43,226 bases of DNA from Bacteroidota bacterium (GCA_024103355.1 JAGFIU010000046.1:1-43226), one strand, 5' to 3'; shown: positions 9,373-18,342, numbered from the stretch's first letter. Numbers and translations are program-made. Notes: generated by a model from the sequence alone, not told the origin.

Positions 9373-10035
9373 CTATTCACCCCACAAATGCGGAAAGAGA
9401 AAGAGTCCTGACAAAAGGTAAAGAATATCTAAAACCGTAATCAATGCCAATTCTTGTAAAATATTAGTTAAATCGGCATTAGCAGTCAATAACTCATTGG
9501 AAGCTGTAAATACAACCATCAATAACGGAATTAACAATGGTATAGAAAGTAATGGCAATAAGACGGCAGCATTATTACTTGCCGATGCAATGGCGCCTGT
9601 AAAAGTGAAAATAGCTGCAAAACCAAGAGAACACACTATGGACAAAGTAAATAGCGGAAGTAATGGAATAGGCGTAAAACCATATAACAAAATCAAAAAT
9701 ATCGCTCCAAATAAACTAACCATTAGGATATAAATAAAATTGCTGAAAGTGCGCAACACAAAGAAATCTTTTGGTGCAATGATTTGATAAATATACAAAT
9801 TTAACCCTTTTTGAGTCTGCAAGAAACTACGACTCAGCCCGCTCACAGACGCCATCAACGTGATGAGCCAGTAAAAGACCGACCAATCTTGCCCTTGCGG
9901 ATGCTCCATGCCGTAATAAAATACAAGAACAAACGCAAAAGCCTGCATAACAGACGTAAGTATAAGTCTGCGCGAATTAAGTTCGAGAGAAATTTCAAGG
10001 GAAAGCCATTTAGTATAATTTTCAAGGGTTTTCAA
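9373..10035 (-). CDS. ccmB: Heme exporter/ABC permease CcmB
   Basis: Inner-membrane permease of the CcmAB complex used in System I cytochrome c maturation, 220 residues, the usual CcmB length. Six hydrophobic segments can be followed through the protein. The N-terminal ELNSRRLILTSVMQAFAFVLVFYYG and the cytosolic loop LSRSFLQTQKGLNLYIYQIIAPKDFF fit the family, where the loop contacts the CcmA ATPase. No ATG precedes the conserved part, so the TTG at 10035 is used. Neither ccmA nor ccmC lies beside it, so its ATPase must be elsewhere. The gene converges on the T9SS protein gene with nine bases between stops. Confidence 0.85.
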   Translation of the reverse strand: MKTLENYTKWLSLEISLELNSRRLILTSVMQAFAFVLVFYYGMEHPQGQDWSVFYWLITLMASVSGLSRSFLQTQKGLNLYIYQIIAPKDFFVLRTFSNFIYILMVSLFGAIFLILLYGFTPIPLLPLFTLSIVCSLGFAAIFTFTGAIASASNNAAVLLPLLSIPLLIPLLMVVFTASNELLTANADLTNILQELALITVLDILYLLSGLFLFPHLWGE

Positions 10036-10085
10036 TGTGATTTTTTGCCTTAATTTGCGCCTTGCAAAATAATAGAAATACTTTT

Positions 10086-10547
10086 ATGATTACTCCCTTC
10101 GAAAATTTATCAGACACGCACCAAGCTATTCTCAAAGATGCACCTTTTTGGGTAACCATGTGGGTTGGACTCGCAGACGGACATTTTACTCAAAAAGAAC
10201 AGATTAAAGCAATTCAGACTTTAGAAATAAAGGCTTTTTCTGAATCACATGATGTGAGTGTTTTATACCAAGAAATCAAAAATCCTGCTTCAAGAATGGC
10301 TGATTTGTTGAATGAATTAAGTGGAGATGTGGAAGCAGATCAGGTATTTGTAAAAGAGAAATTATTAGAAGTAAAGACTGTTTTAGAAGACATAGATAAA
10401 TCATTTGCCCATGCACTTTTCAGAAGTTTGAAAAATGTCGGAGTCTATGTTGCCCTTGCTTCAGGTGGTATTTTCGGTTATGATAATATCAGCAGATCAG
10501 AAAAAGTAGCATATTCATTGGACTTTGTTAAACCAAACATTCAATAA
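10086..10547 (+). CDS. Small TerB-like protein of unknown function
   Basis: I do not recognise a named family with certainty. The 153-residue protein has no signal peptide or membrane segment and is mainly helical. WVGLADGHFTQKEQIKAIQTLE near residues 17-38 resembles the acidic metal-binding helix-turn of TerB-like proteins (ADG followed by E), and GGIFGYDNISRSEKVAY lies near the C-terminus. The ATG at 10086 is preferred over a TTG 24 bases earlier. Its stop codon overlaps the start of the biotin carboxylase gene in a TAATG, so the two are translationally coupled and probably share a transcript. A role linked to the carboxylase is possible but not shown by the sequence. Confidence 0.6.
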   Translation: MITPFENLSDTHQAILKDAPFWVTMWVGLADGHFTQKEQIKAIQTLEIKAFSESHDVSVLYQEIKNPASRMADLLNELSGDVEADQVFVKEKLLEVKTVLEDIDKSFAHALFRSLKNVGVYVALASGGIFGYDNISRSEKVAYSLDFVKPNIQ

Positions 10548-12043
10548 TGTTTTCAAAAATCTTAATTGCAAATCGAGGAGAGATTGCGGTGCGTGTCATT
10601 AGGACTTGCCGCGAGATGGGAATTAGAACTGTTGCCGTATATTCAGAAGCAGATGCAGACGCACTCCATGTGAGGATGGCAGATGAATGTTACTGTATAG
10701 GTGCAGCCACCTCTTCGGAATCGTATTTAAGAATTGATAAAATAATAGATGTATGTAAAAAGTCCGGTGCAGAAGCCGTACATCCCGGATATGGATTTCT
10801 AAGTGAAAATGCCGGCTTTGCTCGAGCATTAAAAGAGGCAGGGATTACATTCATTGGTCCATCAGCAGAAAGCATGGAACTAATGGGAAGTAAAATTGCC
10901 AGTAAGCAGGCAGTGGCTAAGTTTGGTGTGCCTTTAGTACCGGGTATCAATACTGCTATTACAGACCCAATTGCAGCAGAACAAACTGCAATAGAAATTG
11001 GTTTTCCTGTCTTGATTAAAGCCTCAGCAGGAGGTGGCGGTAAAGGAATGAGGGTAGTAAATAATAAAGAAGAATTTCTCTCTGCTTTGCAAATGGCACA
11101 AAGTGAAGCCCGAAATTCATTTGGTGATGATTCTGTATTCATTGAGAAATATGTGCAGAAACCTCGACATATTGAAATACAGGTATTGGCAGATGGAAAC
11201 GGCAACAGTATTTATTTGTTTGAGCGTGAATGTTCAATTCAACGCAGACATCAGAAATTAGTGGAAGAGGCTCCTTCGGGCATTTTGACACCGGAACTTA
11301 GAAAAAAAATGGGAGAGGCTGCTGTGAATGTTACGAAAGCGTGCGACTATCAAGGTGCAGGAACAGTTGAATTTTTGTTGGATGCCAATATGAATTTCTA
11401 TTTTTTAGAAATGAATACTCGTTTGCAAGTTGAGCATCCGGTAACCGAACTGATTACCGGGCTGGACTTAGTGAGAGAGCAAATTAGAATAGCAGCAGGT
11501 TTAGGATTCTCTTTTAATCCCGAAGATTTAAAAATCAATGGACATGCAATAGAATTAAGAATTTGTGCAGAAGACCCATACGAAAATTTTCTTCCGGACA
11601 CCGGACAATTGAACACTTATCGATTACCCAAAGGTCCGGGAATCAGAGTGGATGATTGTATGGAGGAAGGGATGAGTATCCCTATTTTTTATGATAATAT
11701 GTTTGCAAAATTGGTTGTCTGGGCGCAAACTCGAGATTTGGCAATTGAAAGAATGAAACGCGCAATTTCAGAATTTGAAGTAACAGGGGTTGCCACTACA
11801 TTGCCGTTTGGTGAATTCGTCATGAATCATCCGGATTTCAAGAATGCTGACTTTGATACTGGGTTTATTGCAAAGAATTTTTCTCCGGAAGCCCTTGCGC
11901 CACAAGAGCTTTCTGATGAATTAGTACAAGCTGCTGCGATTGCTTTGGTAGAAGTTTTTGAGCAAAATAGACAAGTTCCCAAATCTGAAAATATTAAGTC
12001 AGGTTCAAGTATCAATCATTGGTATTATAATAGAAAAAATTAG
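10547..12043 (+). CDS. accC: Biotin carboxylase subunit (acetyl/propionyl-CoA carboxylase)
   Basis: ATP-grasp biotin carboxylase that carboxylates biotin on a carrier protein with bicarbonate and ATP. It starts MFSKILIANRGEIAVRVIR. Visible motifs are the glycine-rich ATP loop SAGGGGKGMRVV near residue 160, ERECSIQRRHQKLVEEAPS near 225, and EMNTRLQVEHPVTE near 286, which holds the catalytic and metal-binding residues. At 498 residues it is about 50 longer than E. coli AccC; the extra tail is typical of Bacteroidota and acyl-CoA carboxylase subunits. No biotin carrier domain is fused and neither accB nor a carboxyltransferase gene adjoins, so acetyl-CoA versus propionyl-CoA cannot be decided. 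The start overlaps the stop of the previous gene by one base. Confidence 0.9.
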   Translation: MFSKILIANRGEIAVRVIRTCREMGIRTVAVYSEADADALHVRMADECYCIGAATSSESYLRIDKIIDVCKKSGAEAVHPGYGFLSENAGFARALKEAGITFIGPSAESMELMGSKIASKQAVAKFGVPLVPGINTAITDPIAAEQTAIEIGFPVLIKASAGGGGKGMRVVNNKEEFLSALQMAQSEARNSFGDDSVFIEKYVQKPRHIEIQVLADGNGNSIYLFERECSIQRRHQKLVEEAPSGILTPELRKKMGEAAVNVTKACDYQGAGTVEFLLDANMNFYFLEMNTRLQVEHPVTELITGLDLVREQIRIAAGLGFSFNPEDLKINGHAIELRICAEDPYENFLPDTGQLNTYRLPKGPGIRVDDCMEEGMSIPIFYDNMFAKLVVWAQTRDLAIERMKRAISEFEVTGVATTLPFGEFVMNHPDFKNADFDTGFIAKNFSPEALAPQELSDELVQAAAIALVEVFEQNRQVPKSENIKSGSSINHWYYNRKN

Positions 12044-12109
12044 TTTCTAAATACGCAGTTATTCGTATTGTTTGGTTGTTCGTATTTTGTTTAGTATTGC
12101 CATGCAATT

Positions 12110-13090
12110 ATGAAACAATCTAATTTTATTCTTCTATTTTGGATTCTTATCTTTGGAACTAAGAGTATATATTCACAAAGAATCTCATATAAAATTATTG
12201 AAGATGCCCCCAATAAACACATAATTCATTTGCAGTTTGGCGGACTTGTCGAAACTGATTTTAGAAGCAATAGCAATCGTACAGGATATTATGTTACAGG
12301 AATTGTTAAATTGCATAAAAGGATGAGTATTGGCGGAGACTTTTCTTGGGGAACATCCAAGGGGAATTCCAAAATATCTGGTAATGCATATAATGTATTG
12401 GATAAATATTTAATTGACTTAAACGGCAGGGCATCATTTTTTTTTAGCGCGAAAACAATAAAAGAGAATATTAAAGTAACCTTGAGTAGCAATACTTATC
12501 AGGGATATGGATATTCAGTTACACACGAAAAATATATTTATGCCCCTGCAAGAAAACAGACGCTTGTCGGATTTACCGGTAGTGCCGGATATTATCAAAA
12601 CAATATTTTAGACAGTAAAAAAGATTCATTATTCTCCTTTGTTAATAAAGCAAGTAATGTTCCTGCAACTATAAATAATGCAGCGACATTCTTTAATGGT
12701 CTTCGTTTTACAGGTGGATTACAAATTTCCACTATGAGAAATTTTGAAATTGAAGCTCGTGATGTTAGTAATAATATAAGTTATGGAACCAGAACGAATC
12801 GAATGCGCACAGATGTTTATATTGAAGGTATTTTCATGCCGGTTATTGAATATTCAAAAGATATTACAGCTAAACAAGAAAATGGTGGAGAAGATTTTTA
12901 TATGAATACAACTCCCAAAATCCAAAATTTTGGTTATAGAATTAGGGTAGATACCTATTCTACAGGTATTGTTGGTGTAGGACTCAGACTTGAGTTCGGT
13001 CAGAAGCCGGGTATTCAATATCTTGTAGGTAAGAATAAGTATAAAAACCTATACTTTGTTGCAGGGCTAATGCTTGGTCTTAATGGGTAA
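12110..13090 (+). CDS. Predicted outer-membrane protein of unknown function
   Basis: I do not recognise a specific family. The 326-residue protein begins with a clear signal peptide (FILLFWILIFGTKSIYSQ, cleaved about residue 23). The rest is rich in alternating hydrophobic and polar stretches, Gly and Tyr (for example TGYYVTGIVKL, YQGYGYSVTHEKYIY and TGIVGVGLRLEFG), and it ends in a hydrophobic strand (LYFVAGLMLGL), which fits a small outer-membrane beta-barrel. It stands alone after accC, with a degenerate -7 box (TAGTATTG) in the 66-base gap. No catalytic motif is visible. Confidence 0.6.
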   Translation: MKQSNFILLFWILIFGTKSIYSQRISYKIIEDAPNKHIIHLQFGGLVETDFRSNSNRTGYYVTGIVKLHKRMSIGGDFSWGTSKGNSKISGNAYNVLDKYLIDLNGRASFFFSAKTIKENIKVTLSSNTYQGYGYSVTHEKYIYAPARKQTLVGFTGSAGYYQNNILDSKKDSLFSFVNKASNVPATINNAATFFNGLRFTGGLQISTMRNFEIEARDVSNNISYGTRTNRMRTDVYIEGIFMPVIEYSKDITAKQENGGEDFYMNTTPKIQNFGYRIRVDTYSTGIVGVGLRLEFGQKPGIQYLVGKNKYKNLYFVAGLMLGLNG

Positions 13091-13166
13091 ACCCTATTTA
13101 AGTTAATGTTTATTTAATCATTGTTTTTCTCTGAATTTTTTACTTAAAAAAAGAAACTAACAACTG

Positions 13167-13174
13167 TATATTTG
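13167..13174 (+). promoter_or_regulatory. Predicted -7 box of the proline dehydrogenase gene
   Basis: TATATTTG matches TAnnTTTG and ends ten bases before the ATG at 13184. Because the box covers an in-frame TTG at 13172, that TTG would lie upstream of the transcript start, which supports the ATG. Confidence 0.6.
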
Positions 13175-13183
13175 CGCTCGTTT

Positions 13184-14365
13184 ATGGCTCAAAATACATC
13201 ACAAATCAACCTTGATTTTAACAATACTAAAACTGCATACGGATACCTTTCTGACAAGCAGTTAAATTCAGCTATCAAGCTGTTTAAAATGTTTAATTAT
13301 CCCTTTTTAGTTAAATACGGGCCAAAGTTTGCCGGGTTTTCAATGAAAGTGGGTATTCCTGTCAAAGGACTGATAAAGAAGACAATCTTTGCTCATTTCT
13401 GTGGCGGTGAATCTATTATTGATAGTAAATCTAAGATTAACTTTCTTTTTAGTCATAATGTTAAAACTATATTGGATTATGCCGTTGAAGGTGAAGAAAG
13501 CGAAGCTATCTTTGATGCAACATGCCAAGAAGTTATCAGAACTGTTGAAGAGTCTGCCGTGAATGAAGCTATCCCCTTTGCTGTTTTTAAGCCCACCGGA
13601 GTTGCAAGATTTGCTTTGCTTCAAAAAGTGAGTGCCGGTCAAACATTGACAAGTGAAGAACAAGCTGAATTTGAGCGAGTTCGCAATCGTTTTGACACAA
13701 TTTGCAAAAAAGGAAGTGAACTAAATGTGCAGGTATTGATTGATGCCGAACATTCATGGATTCAATTAGCAATTGATAATCTTGTCCTTGAGATGTCCGA
13801 AAAATATAACAAAGAAAGAGCATTGATTTTTAATACTCTACAATTATATAGACACGACAGAGTGCAGTTTTTGAAAGATTGTTTTGAGAAATACAAATTT
13901 CCTTTGGCTTTCAAATTTGTTAGAGGTGCATATATGGAGATTGAGAGAGAACGCGCTGCGCAAATGAACTACAAAGATCCTATCAATCCTGATAAAGCAG
14001 CGACTGATAGAGATTTTGATGAAGCAGTATCTATTTGTTTGCATAATATTGACCGATGTGAAGTGTTGATTGGAACACATAATGAAGCAAGCTGTATAAA
14101 AGCTGCGGAACTTATGGCTAAATTGAATATTGCTCCAAATGATAAACGAGTATATTTTTCACAACTATTAGGAATGAGTGATAATATCAGTTTCATCATG
14201 GCAAAGGCTGGTTATAATGTTGCAAAGTATGTTCCTTACGGACCGGTTTCAACGGTGTTGCCCTATTTATCCAGAAGAGCACAAGAAAATAGTTCCATTG
14301 CAGGGCAGTCTTCAAGGCAATTGCAATTGCTGATAGGAGAAAAGAACAGAAGGAGTAAGTCGTAG
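13184..14365 (+). CDS. Proline dehydrogenase
   Basis: FAD-dependent oxidation of L-proline to pyrroline-5-carboxylate, passing electrons to the quinone pool; first step of proline catabolism. It has 393 residues, a single-domain enzyme with no fused P5C dehydrogenase. Family landmarks are VLIDAEHSWIQLAIDNLV near residue 185, the beta-strand FKFVRGAYMEIERERAA near 248 holding the FAD-contacting Arg, IGTHNEASC near 293, and near 350 the C-terminal motif YVPYGPVSTVLPYLSRRAQEN, where the paired arginines bind the proline carboxylate. The ATG at 13184 is chosen because an upstream TTG lies inside the -7 box. The P5C dehydrogenase partner is not in the window. Confidence 0.92.
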   Translation: MAQNTSQINLDFNNTKTAYGYLSDKQLNSAIKLFKMFNYPFLVKYGPKFAGFSMKVGIPVKGLIKKTIFAHFCGGESIIDSKSKINFLFSHNVKTILDYAVEGEESEAIFDATCQEVIRTVEESAVNEAIPFAVFKPTGVARFALLQKVSAGQTLTSEEQAEFERVRNRFDTICKKGSELNVQVLIDAEHSWIQLAIDNLVLEMSEKYNKERALIFNTLQLYRHDRVQFLKDCFEKYKFPLAFKFVRGAYMEIERERAAQMNYKDPINPDKAATDRDFDEAVSICLHNIDRCEVLIGTHNEASCIKAAELMAKLNIAPNDKRVYFSQLLGMSDNISFIMAKAGYNVAKYVPYGPVSTVLPYLSRRAQENSSIAGQSSRQLQLLIGEKNRRSKS

Positions 14366-14432
14366 TTCTTTTTTTTATATAATGATTAACTTCGCAACTC
14401 CTTTGGCGTTTTGAATTAATAACATTTCAATC

Positions 14433-15425
14433 TTGACACAAACATCACAAAGAAAATCAGACCACATAAAATTGGCTTTCGATTCTGTCGCGGATGGGCA
14501 GGACTCCAGATTTTTTTATGAGCCTTTATTATCAGCTCATCCGAAAGAATCAATCATTCCCGAAACCATCATTGGTAATAAAAAATTAAAACTGCCATTA
14601 TGGGTTTCCAGCATGACAGGAGGAAGCGAAAAAGCCGGTGTCATTAATCATAGAATTGCTCGTGCATGCGGAAAGTTTGGTATTGGAATGGGATTAGGTT
14701 CATGCAGAATCATACTTGAAGATGATAAATATTTTCCCGATTTTGATTTGAGAGATGAACTCGGTAATGAGGTGCCATTTATGGCAAACTTGGGAATTGC
14801 TCAGATAGAAAAAATAGTTCAACATGGCGATTATAAAGTGATTGAAGATTTGCTTGTTGCGTTGAGAGCTGACGGGGTGATTATTCATGTAAATCCCTTG
14901 CAAGAATGGCTTCAACCGGAAGGAGATAGGATATCCCAAGCTCCAATTGAGACAATTTCAAACTTTATCAAACATTTCAACCATGCTGTATGGGTAAAAG
15001 AAGTTGGGCAGGGTATGGGAAGAAAAAGTCTGGAAGAACTGATAAAATTGCCGATTTCAGGATTGGAATTCGGTGCATTTGGTGGAACTAATTTTGCCAA
15101 AATGGAATCTTTAAGAAATTCCGAATCTACTCTAAACCCTTTGTCGCATATTGGACATACTGCAAATGAAATGGTTGATTTTTTGAATGAACTTTATACC
15201 AAACATCCTCAACATTTTAACAATAAGATATTTGTGATTTCAGGAGGTATCAAGAACTTTCTGGATGGTTATTATTTTATTCATAAACTCAAAGCAAATG
15301 CAATCTATGCACAGGCATCACCTTTTCTTAAATATGCATTAGAGAGTGCTGAGTCGGTCGAGAAGTTTATTGAATCAGAAAAAAGAGGGTTGATGGCAGC
15401 GTATTCCTATTTAACTTTGAGATAA
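14433..15425 (+). CDS. fni: Type 2 isopentenyl-diphosphate delta-isomerase
   Basis: FMN-dependent interconversion of IPP and DMAPP, the last step of the mevalonate route. It has 330 residues, the usual length. RKSDHIKLAF at residues 7-16 is the type 2 N-terminal motif. SSMTGGSEKAGVINHRIARA and GIGMGLGSCR (about 66-100) bind FMN, HVNPLQEWLQPEGD near 151 holds the conserved Gln and Glu used in catalysis and Mg2+ binding, and FGAFGGTNFAKME near 213 with ISGGI near 270 close the barrel. An in-frame stop lies at 14412 and no ATG precedes RKSDH, so the TTG at 14433 is the start. The stop overlaps the start of the HMG-CoA reductase gene (TAATG), so the pair is coupled. Confidence 0.93.
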   Translation: MTQTSQRKSDHIKLAFDSVADGQDSRFFYEPLLSAHPKESIIPETIIGNKKLKLPLWVSSMTGGSEKAGVINHRIARACGKFGIGMGLGSCRIILEDDKYFPDFDLRDELGNEVPFMANLGIAQIEKIVQHGDYKVIEDLLVALRADGVIIHVNPLQEWLQPEGDRISQAPIETISNFIKHFNHAVWVKEVGQGMGRKSLEELIKLPISGLEFGAFGGTNFAKMESLRNSESTLNPLSHIGHTANEMVDFLNELYTKHPQHFNNKIFVISGGIKNFLDGYYFIHKLKANAIYAQASPFLKYALESAESVEKFIESEKRGLMAAYSYLTLR

Positions 15426-16753
15426 TGAGTACGGATATAAATAAGACAATTAAAGGGTTTTCAAAACTCAGCAAAGAACAAAAGATTGAGTGGGTTACTC
15501 AAAATTTTGCTCAGCATCCAAAAGAAGCGTTAGAACTCCTCAAAAGTTATTGGCACAATGAGCTATCCACTCAAAAATTGCACGATGATTTTATTGAAAA
15601 CGCAATAACCAATTATTATCTGCCTTTTGCAGTTGCACCTAATTTTAGAATCAATAACAAGATGTATTGTATTCCGCTAGCTATTGAAGAGAGTTCGGTA
15701 GTTGCTGCAGCAGCTAAGGCCGCTAATTATTGGAATGTGCGAGGCGGATTTAAGACAAAAGTGATTTCAACCACCAAAGTTGGACAGGTTCATTTTATAT
15801 GGGAAGGTATTGATAAAAATAAATTTCACTCTTTTTTTGAGAAGCTAATTCCCGAATTTCACAGAAGAACAGAATTAATCACTAAGAATATGCGCCAAAG
15901 AGGTGGTGGCATTTTAAACATTGAACTCAGAGACAAAACGGACTTAATCCCCAACTACTTTCAAATTCATGCACTGTTTGACACCAAGGACTCAATGGGT
16001 GCAAACTTTATTAATTCTGTATTGGAGGAATTTGCCAAAACGTTGATAGATAATCTTGCCGAACAAACATGGGAAACTAATGAGAAACAAGTGCAAATTG
16101 TAATGAGCATTTTGAGTAATTATACTCCTGAATGTCTTGTAAGAGCAGAAGTGTCATGCCCTGTCAAGGATTTGAATGAGGATAACCTTTCACCGGATGA
16201 ATTTGCACAAAAGTTTCAACGAGCCGTTAGGATTGCAGAGGTTGAACCGCATAGAGCTGTAACACATAACAAAGGGATAATGAATGGAATTGATTCTGTA
16301 GTGATTGCTACCGGCAATGATTTCAGGGCCATTGAAGCATGTGCACATGCTTATGCTTCACGCAATGGCAAGTACTCAAGCTTGACCCATTGTGAAGTGA
16401 GTGATGGTATTTTTACGTTTTATATAGAAATACCGCTTGCTCTTGGAACTGTCGGTGGCATCACCTCATTGCATCCAATGGTTAAATTTGCAAATGAGAT
16501 TCTTGGTAATCCAAATGCTGAAGAGCTTATGCAAATCACCGCAGTTACCGGATTGGCGCAGAACTTTTCTGCCCTACGTTCATTGACTACTACAGGAATA
16601 CAAAAAGGACACATGAAAATGCACCTTTTGAATATCCTTAATCAATTGGGAGCAAATGAAGAAGAAAAGGCTGATATTGTTAACTATTTTAAAGATAAAA
16701 TCGTCAGCTATCAATCTGCGGTTGAGGCTTATAATAAGATTAAGAGAAAGTAA
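15425..16753 (+). CDS. mvaA: Class II hydroxymethylglutaryl-CoA reductase
   Basis: Interconverts HMG-CoA and mevalonate. It has 442 residues, and the sequence is the class II (so-called degradative) type. Catalytic residues aligned to the Pseudomonas mevalonii enzyme are Glu88 or 89 in the IEESSVVAAAAKAA motif, Lys283 in THNKGIMNGID, Asp299 in IATGNDFRA, and His396 in GIQKGHMKMH. SMGANFINSVLEE near 190 is the substrate-loop motif. Translation is coupled to the upstream IPP isomerase gene, which argues for isoprenoid synthesis and not mevalonate breakdown, despite the common database name. The gene converges on ruvC with an 11-base gap. The cofactor preference cannot be read reliably. Confidence 0.93.
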   Translation: MSTDINKTIKGFSKLSKEQKIEWVTQNFAQHPKEALELLKSYWHNELSTQKLHDDFIENAITNYYLPFAVAPNFRINNKMYCIPLAIEESSVVAAAAKAANYWNVRGGFKTKVISTTKVGQVHFIWEGIDKNKFHSFFEKLIPEFHRRTELITKNMRQRGGGILNIELRDKTDLIPNYFQIHALFDTKDSMGANFINSVLEEFAKTLIDNLAEQTWETNEKQVQIVMSILSNYTPECLVRAEVSCPVKDLNEDNLSPDEFAQKFQRAVRIAEVEPHRAVTHNKGIMNGIDSVVIATGNDFRAIEACAHAYASRNGKYSSLTHCEVSDGIFTFYIEIPLALGTVGGITSLHPMVKFANEILGNPNAEELMQITAVTGLAQNFSALRSLTTTGIQKGHMKMHLLNILNQLGANEEEKADIVNYFKDKIVSYQSAVEAYNKIKRK

Positions 16754-16764
16754 TTACTTGCTCA

Positions 16765-17340
16765 TTACCCTTTGACCTTGTCGGGATTATCTTTGATAAA
16801 ACTATCCCACGAGCTTTTGTTACCGGAAGTTTTAGAGCCAAATTTTCTAGGTACAAATTGAAATAAATGGCAAACAGCAGCTCCTAACGCATCTGTTGCA
16901 TCCAGAAATTGTGAATCATTTTCAAATTTAAGGAGGCGGGAAAGCATTTCTGCAATTTGTTCTTTGCTTGCATTTCCATTTCCGGTGACTGTCAATTTGA
17001 TTTTTTTTGGTGAATACTCAAAAATAGGAAGTTTTTTTTGTAAACCGGCTGCTATTGCGACTCCCTGTGCACGACCAAGTTTCAACATGCTCTGTACATT
17101 TTTCCCGTAGAAAGGAGCTTCAATTGCCATTTCATCCGGCTTGTATTGAGTAATAATAGAACTAACCCTTTCAAAAATATGATTGAGTTTCTGTGCATGG
17201 TCTTCGAGTTTGCGCATTTCAACAATTCCCATGCTCAGCATAGTCATCTGTTTGGATTTAATACCTATGACTCCATAACCCATAATATTAGTTCCGGGGT
17301 CAATTCCTAATACAATCTTATCAAATTCTTTTGTCTGCAA
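16765..17340 (-). CDS. ruvC: Holliday junction resolvase RuvC
   Basis: Endonuclease that cuts four-way recombination junctions with RuvAB. It has 191 residues, slightly longer than the E. coli enzyme because of a basic tail (VPRKFGSKTSGNKSSWDSF). All four acidic metal ligands are in place: Asp14 in GIDPGTN, Glu74 in MAIEAPFYG, and Asp147 and Asp150 in DATDALGAAVCH. No ATG or GTG precedes GIDPG, so the TTG at 17340 is the start. It abuts the flippase-like gene, which runs the other way. ruvA and ruvB are not in the window. Confidence 0.95.
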   Translation of the reverse strand: MQTKEFDKIVLGIDPGTNIMGYGVIGIKSKQMTMLSMGIVEMRKLEDHAQKLNHIFERVSSIITQYKPDEMAIEAPFYGKNVQSMLKLGRAQGVAIAAGLQKKLPIFEYSPKKIKLTVTGNGNASKEQIAEMLSRLLKFENDSQFLDATDALGAAVCHLFQFVPRKFGSKTSGNKSSWDSFIKDNPDKVKG

Positions 17341-17379
17341 TTGCTTTTATTTGCAGGCAAATTAACAATACAAATCCCT

Positions 17380-18342
17380 TTGAATCCAAAGAAGTTACGC
17401 ACCATCTTTTTTGTTTTGCTCAAATTAGTGTTTGCAGCTTGTGTTGTTTGGGTTTGTATTCTCCCTTTTCTTCCCAATGAAAAATTTAGACTTTTTCTTA
17501 ATGATGATGTTATTCGTTTGGATAATATTTCACTTCCGGCTCTTCTGCTTATTGTTTTGTTTTCTATCTTGAACTTTGTGTTTGAGAGTATTAAATGGCA
17601 AATGATAGGTGGGTTAGTTGAAGAATTTTCATTCAAAACAGCATTAAAAGGAGTATTAGCCGGGGTAGCGGTGAGTAATATTTTGCCATGGAAAACCGGT
17701 GAGTTTATCGGGAAAATTGCTTGGCTCAAGGCTGAAAATAAAGTAAAAGGTTCATACTTTTCAGTTTATGGTTCAATGGTACAACTCTTTGTTACCGTTT
17801 TGTTTGGATTGATAGGATTTCTTTTCTTTAAAGATTTTAAAATTAACCAATATGTTACTTTCAAAATAGTTTGGACTGCATTTGCTTTTCTTTTCATTCT
17901 GGCTCTATTCCTAATCATTTTTAGGAATAAGGTTATGCGTGTTTTGGGTAAAATGTTTGGAAATAAATATGCATTGTATTTTAGTACTGCAAAAGAAATT
18001 AGGTTATCAATGACATTAAAGTTGTTTTTCTTGTCAGTTTTAAGGTATTTGAGTTTTCTTATCCCTTATCTTATTTTGATAAAAATAGGAGATAGTTCAC
18101 TTTCTTTTATCACAATAGGAGGAGGAATAGCAATGGTTTTCCTTATACAGTCGATTGTGCCGGGCTTTTTACTCTCGGATTTGCCGGTTAAAGGGTTCAT
18201 TCACATTTCAGTTTTTTATTCTCTTGTCTCAAATGCGTGGGTTGTTGGGAATGCAGTTCTAATTGTTTTTATAACAAATCAGATTATCCCTTCTTTGATT
18301 GGAGCTATATTGATTCTGCTAAAGAGACGGGAGTTTAAATAG
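17380..18342 (+). CDS. Flippase-like integral membrane protein (LPG synthase TM family)
   Basis: Polytopic membrane protein of about 320 residues with seven or eight hydrophobic segments, of the UPF0104/AglD family that matches the membrane half of lysylphosphatidylglycerol synthase. Family features are NFVFESIKWQMIGG near residue 58 and the re-entrant segment AVSNILPWKTGEFIGKIAWL near 100, both typical of the flippase core. There is no soluble aminoacyl-transfer domain. The start is uncertain: TTG at 17380 gives a basic start (MNPKKLRT), while TTG at 17341 would abut ruvC directly and leave no promoter space. A near-consensus -7 box (TTTATTTG at 17346-17353) favours the later start. The last eight bases overlap the convergent ABC exporter gene. 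The transported lipid is unknown. Confidence 0.72.
   Translation: MNPKKLRTIFFVLLKLVFAACVVWVCILPFLPNEKFRLFLNDDVIRLDNISLPALLLIVLFSILNFVFESIKWQMIGGLVEEFSFKTALKGVLAGVAVSNILPWKTGEFIGKIAWLKAENKVKGSYFSVYGSMVQLFVTVLFGLIGFLFFKDFKINQYVTFKIVWTAFAFLFILALFLIIFRNKVMRVLGKMFGNKYALYFSTAKEIRLSMTLKLFFLSVLRYLSFLIPYLILIKIGDSSLSFITIGGGIAMVFLIQSIVPGFLLSDLPVKGFIHISVFYSLVSNAWVVGNAVLIVFITNQIIPSLIGAILILLKRREFK

Noticed and set aside
10690-11205. 171-codon open frame antisense to accC
   Set aside because: It lies wholly inside a strongly conserved gene, has no signal or family pattern, and is a codon-bias shadow.
17307-17729. 140-codon open frame on the minus strand across the ruvC start and the flippase gene
   Set aside because: Overlaps two conserved genes and shows no motif; an antisense shadow.
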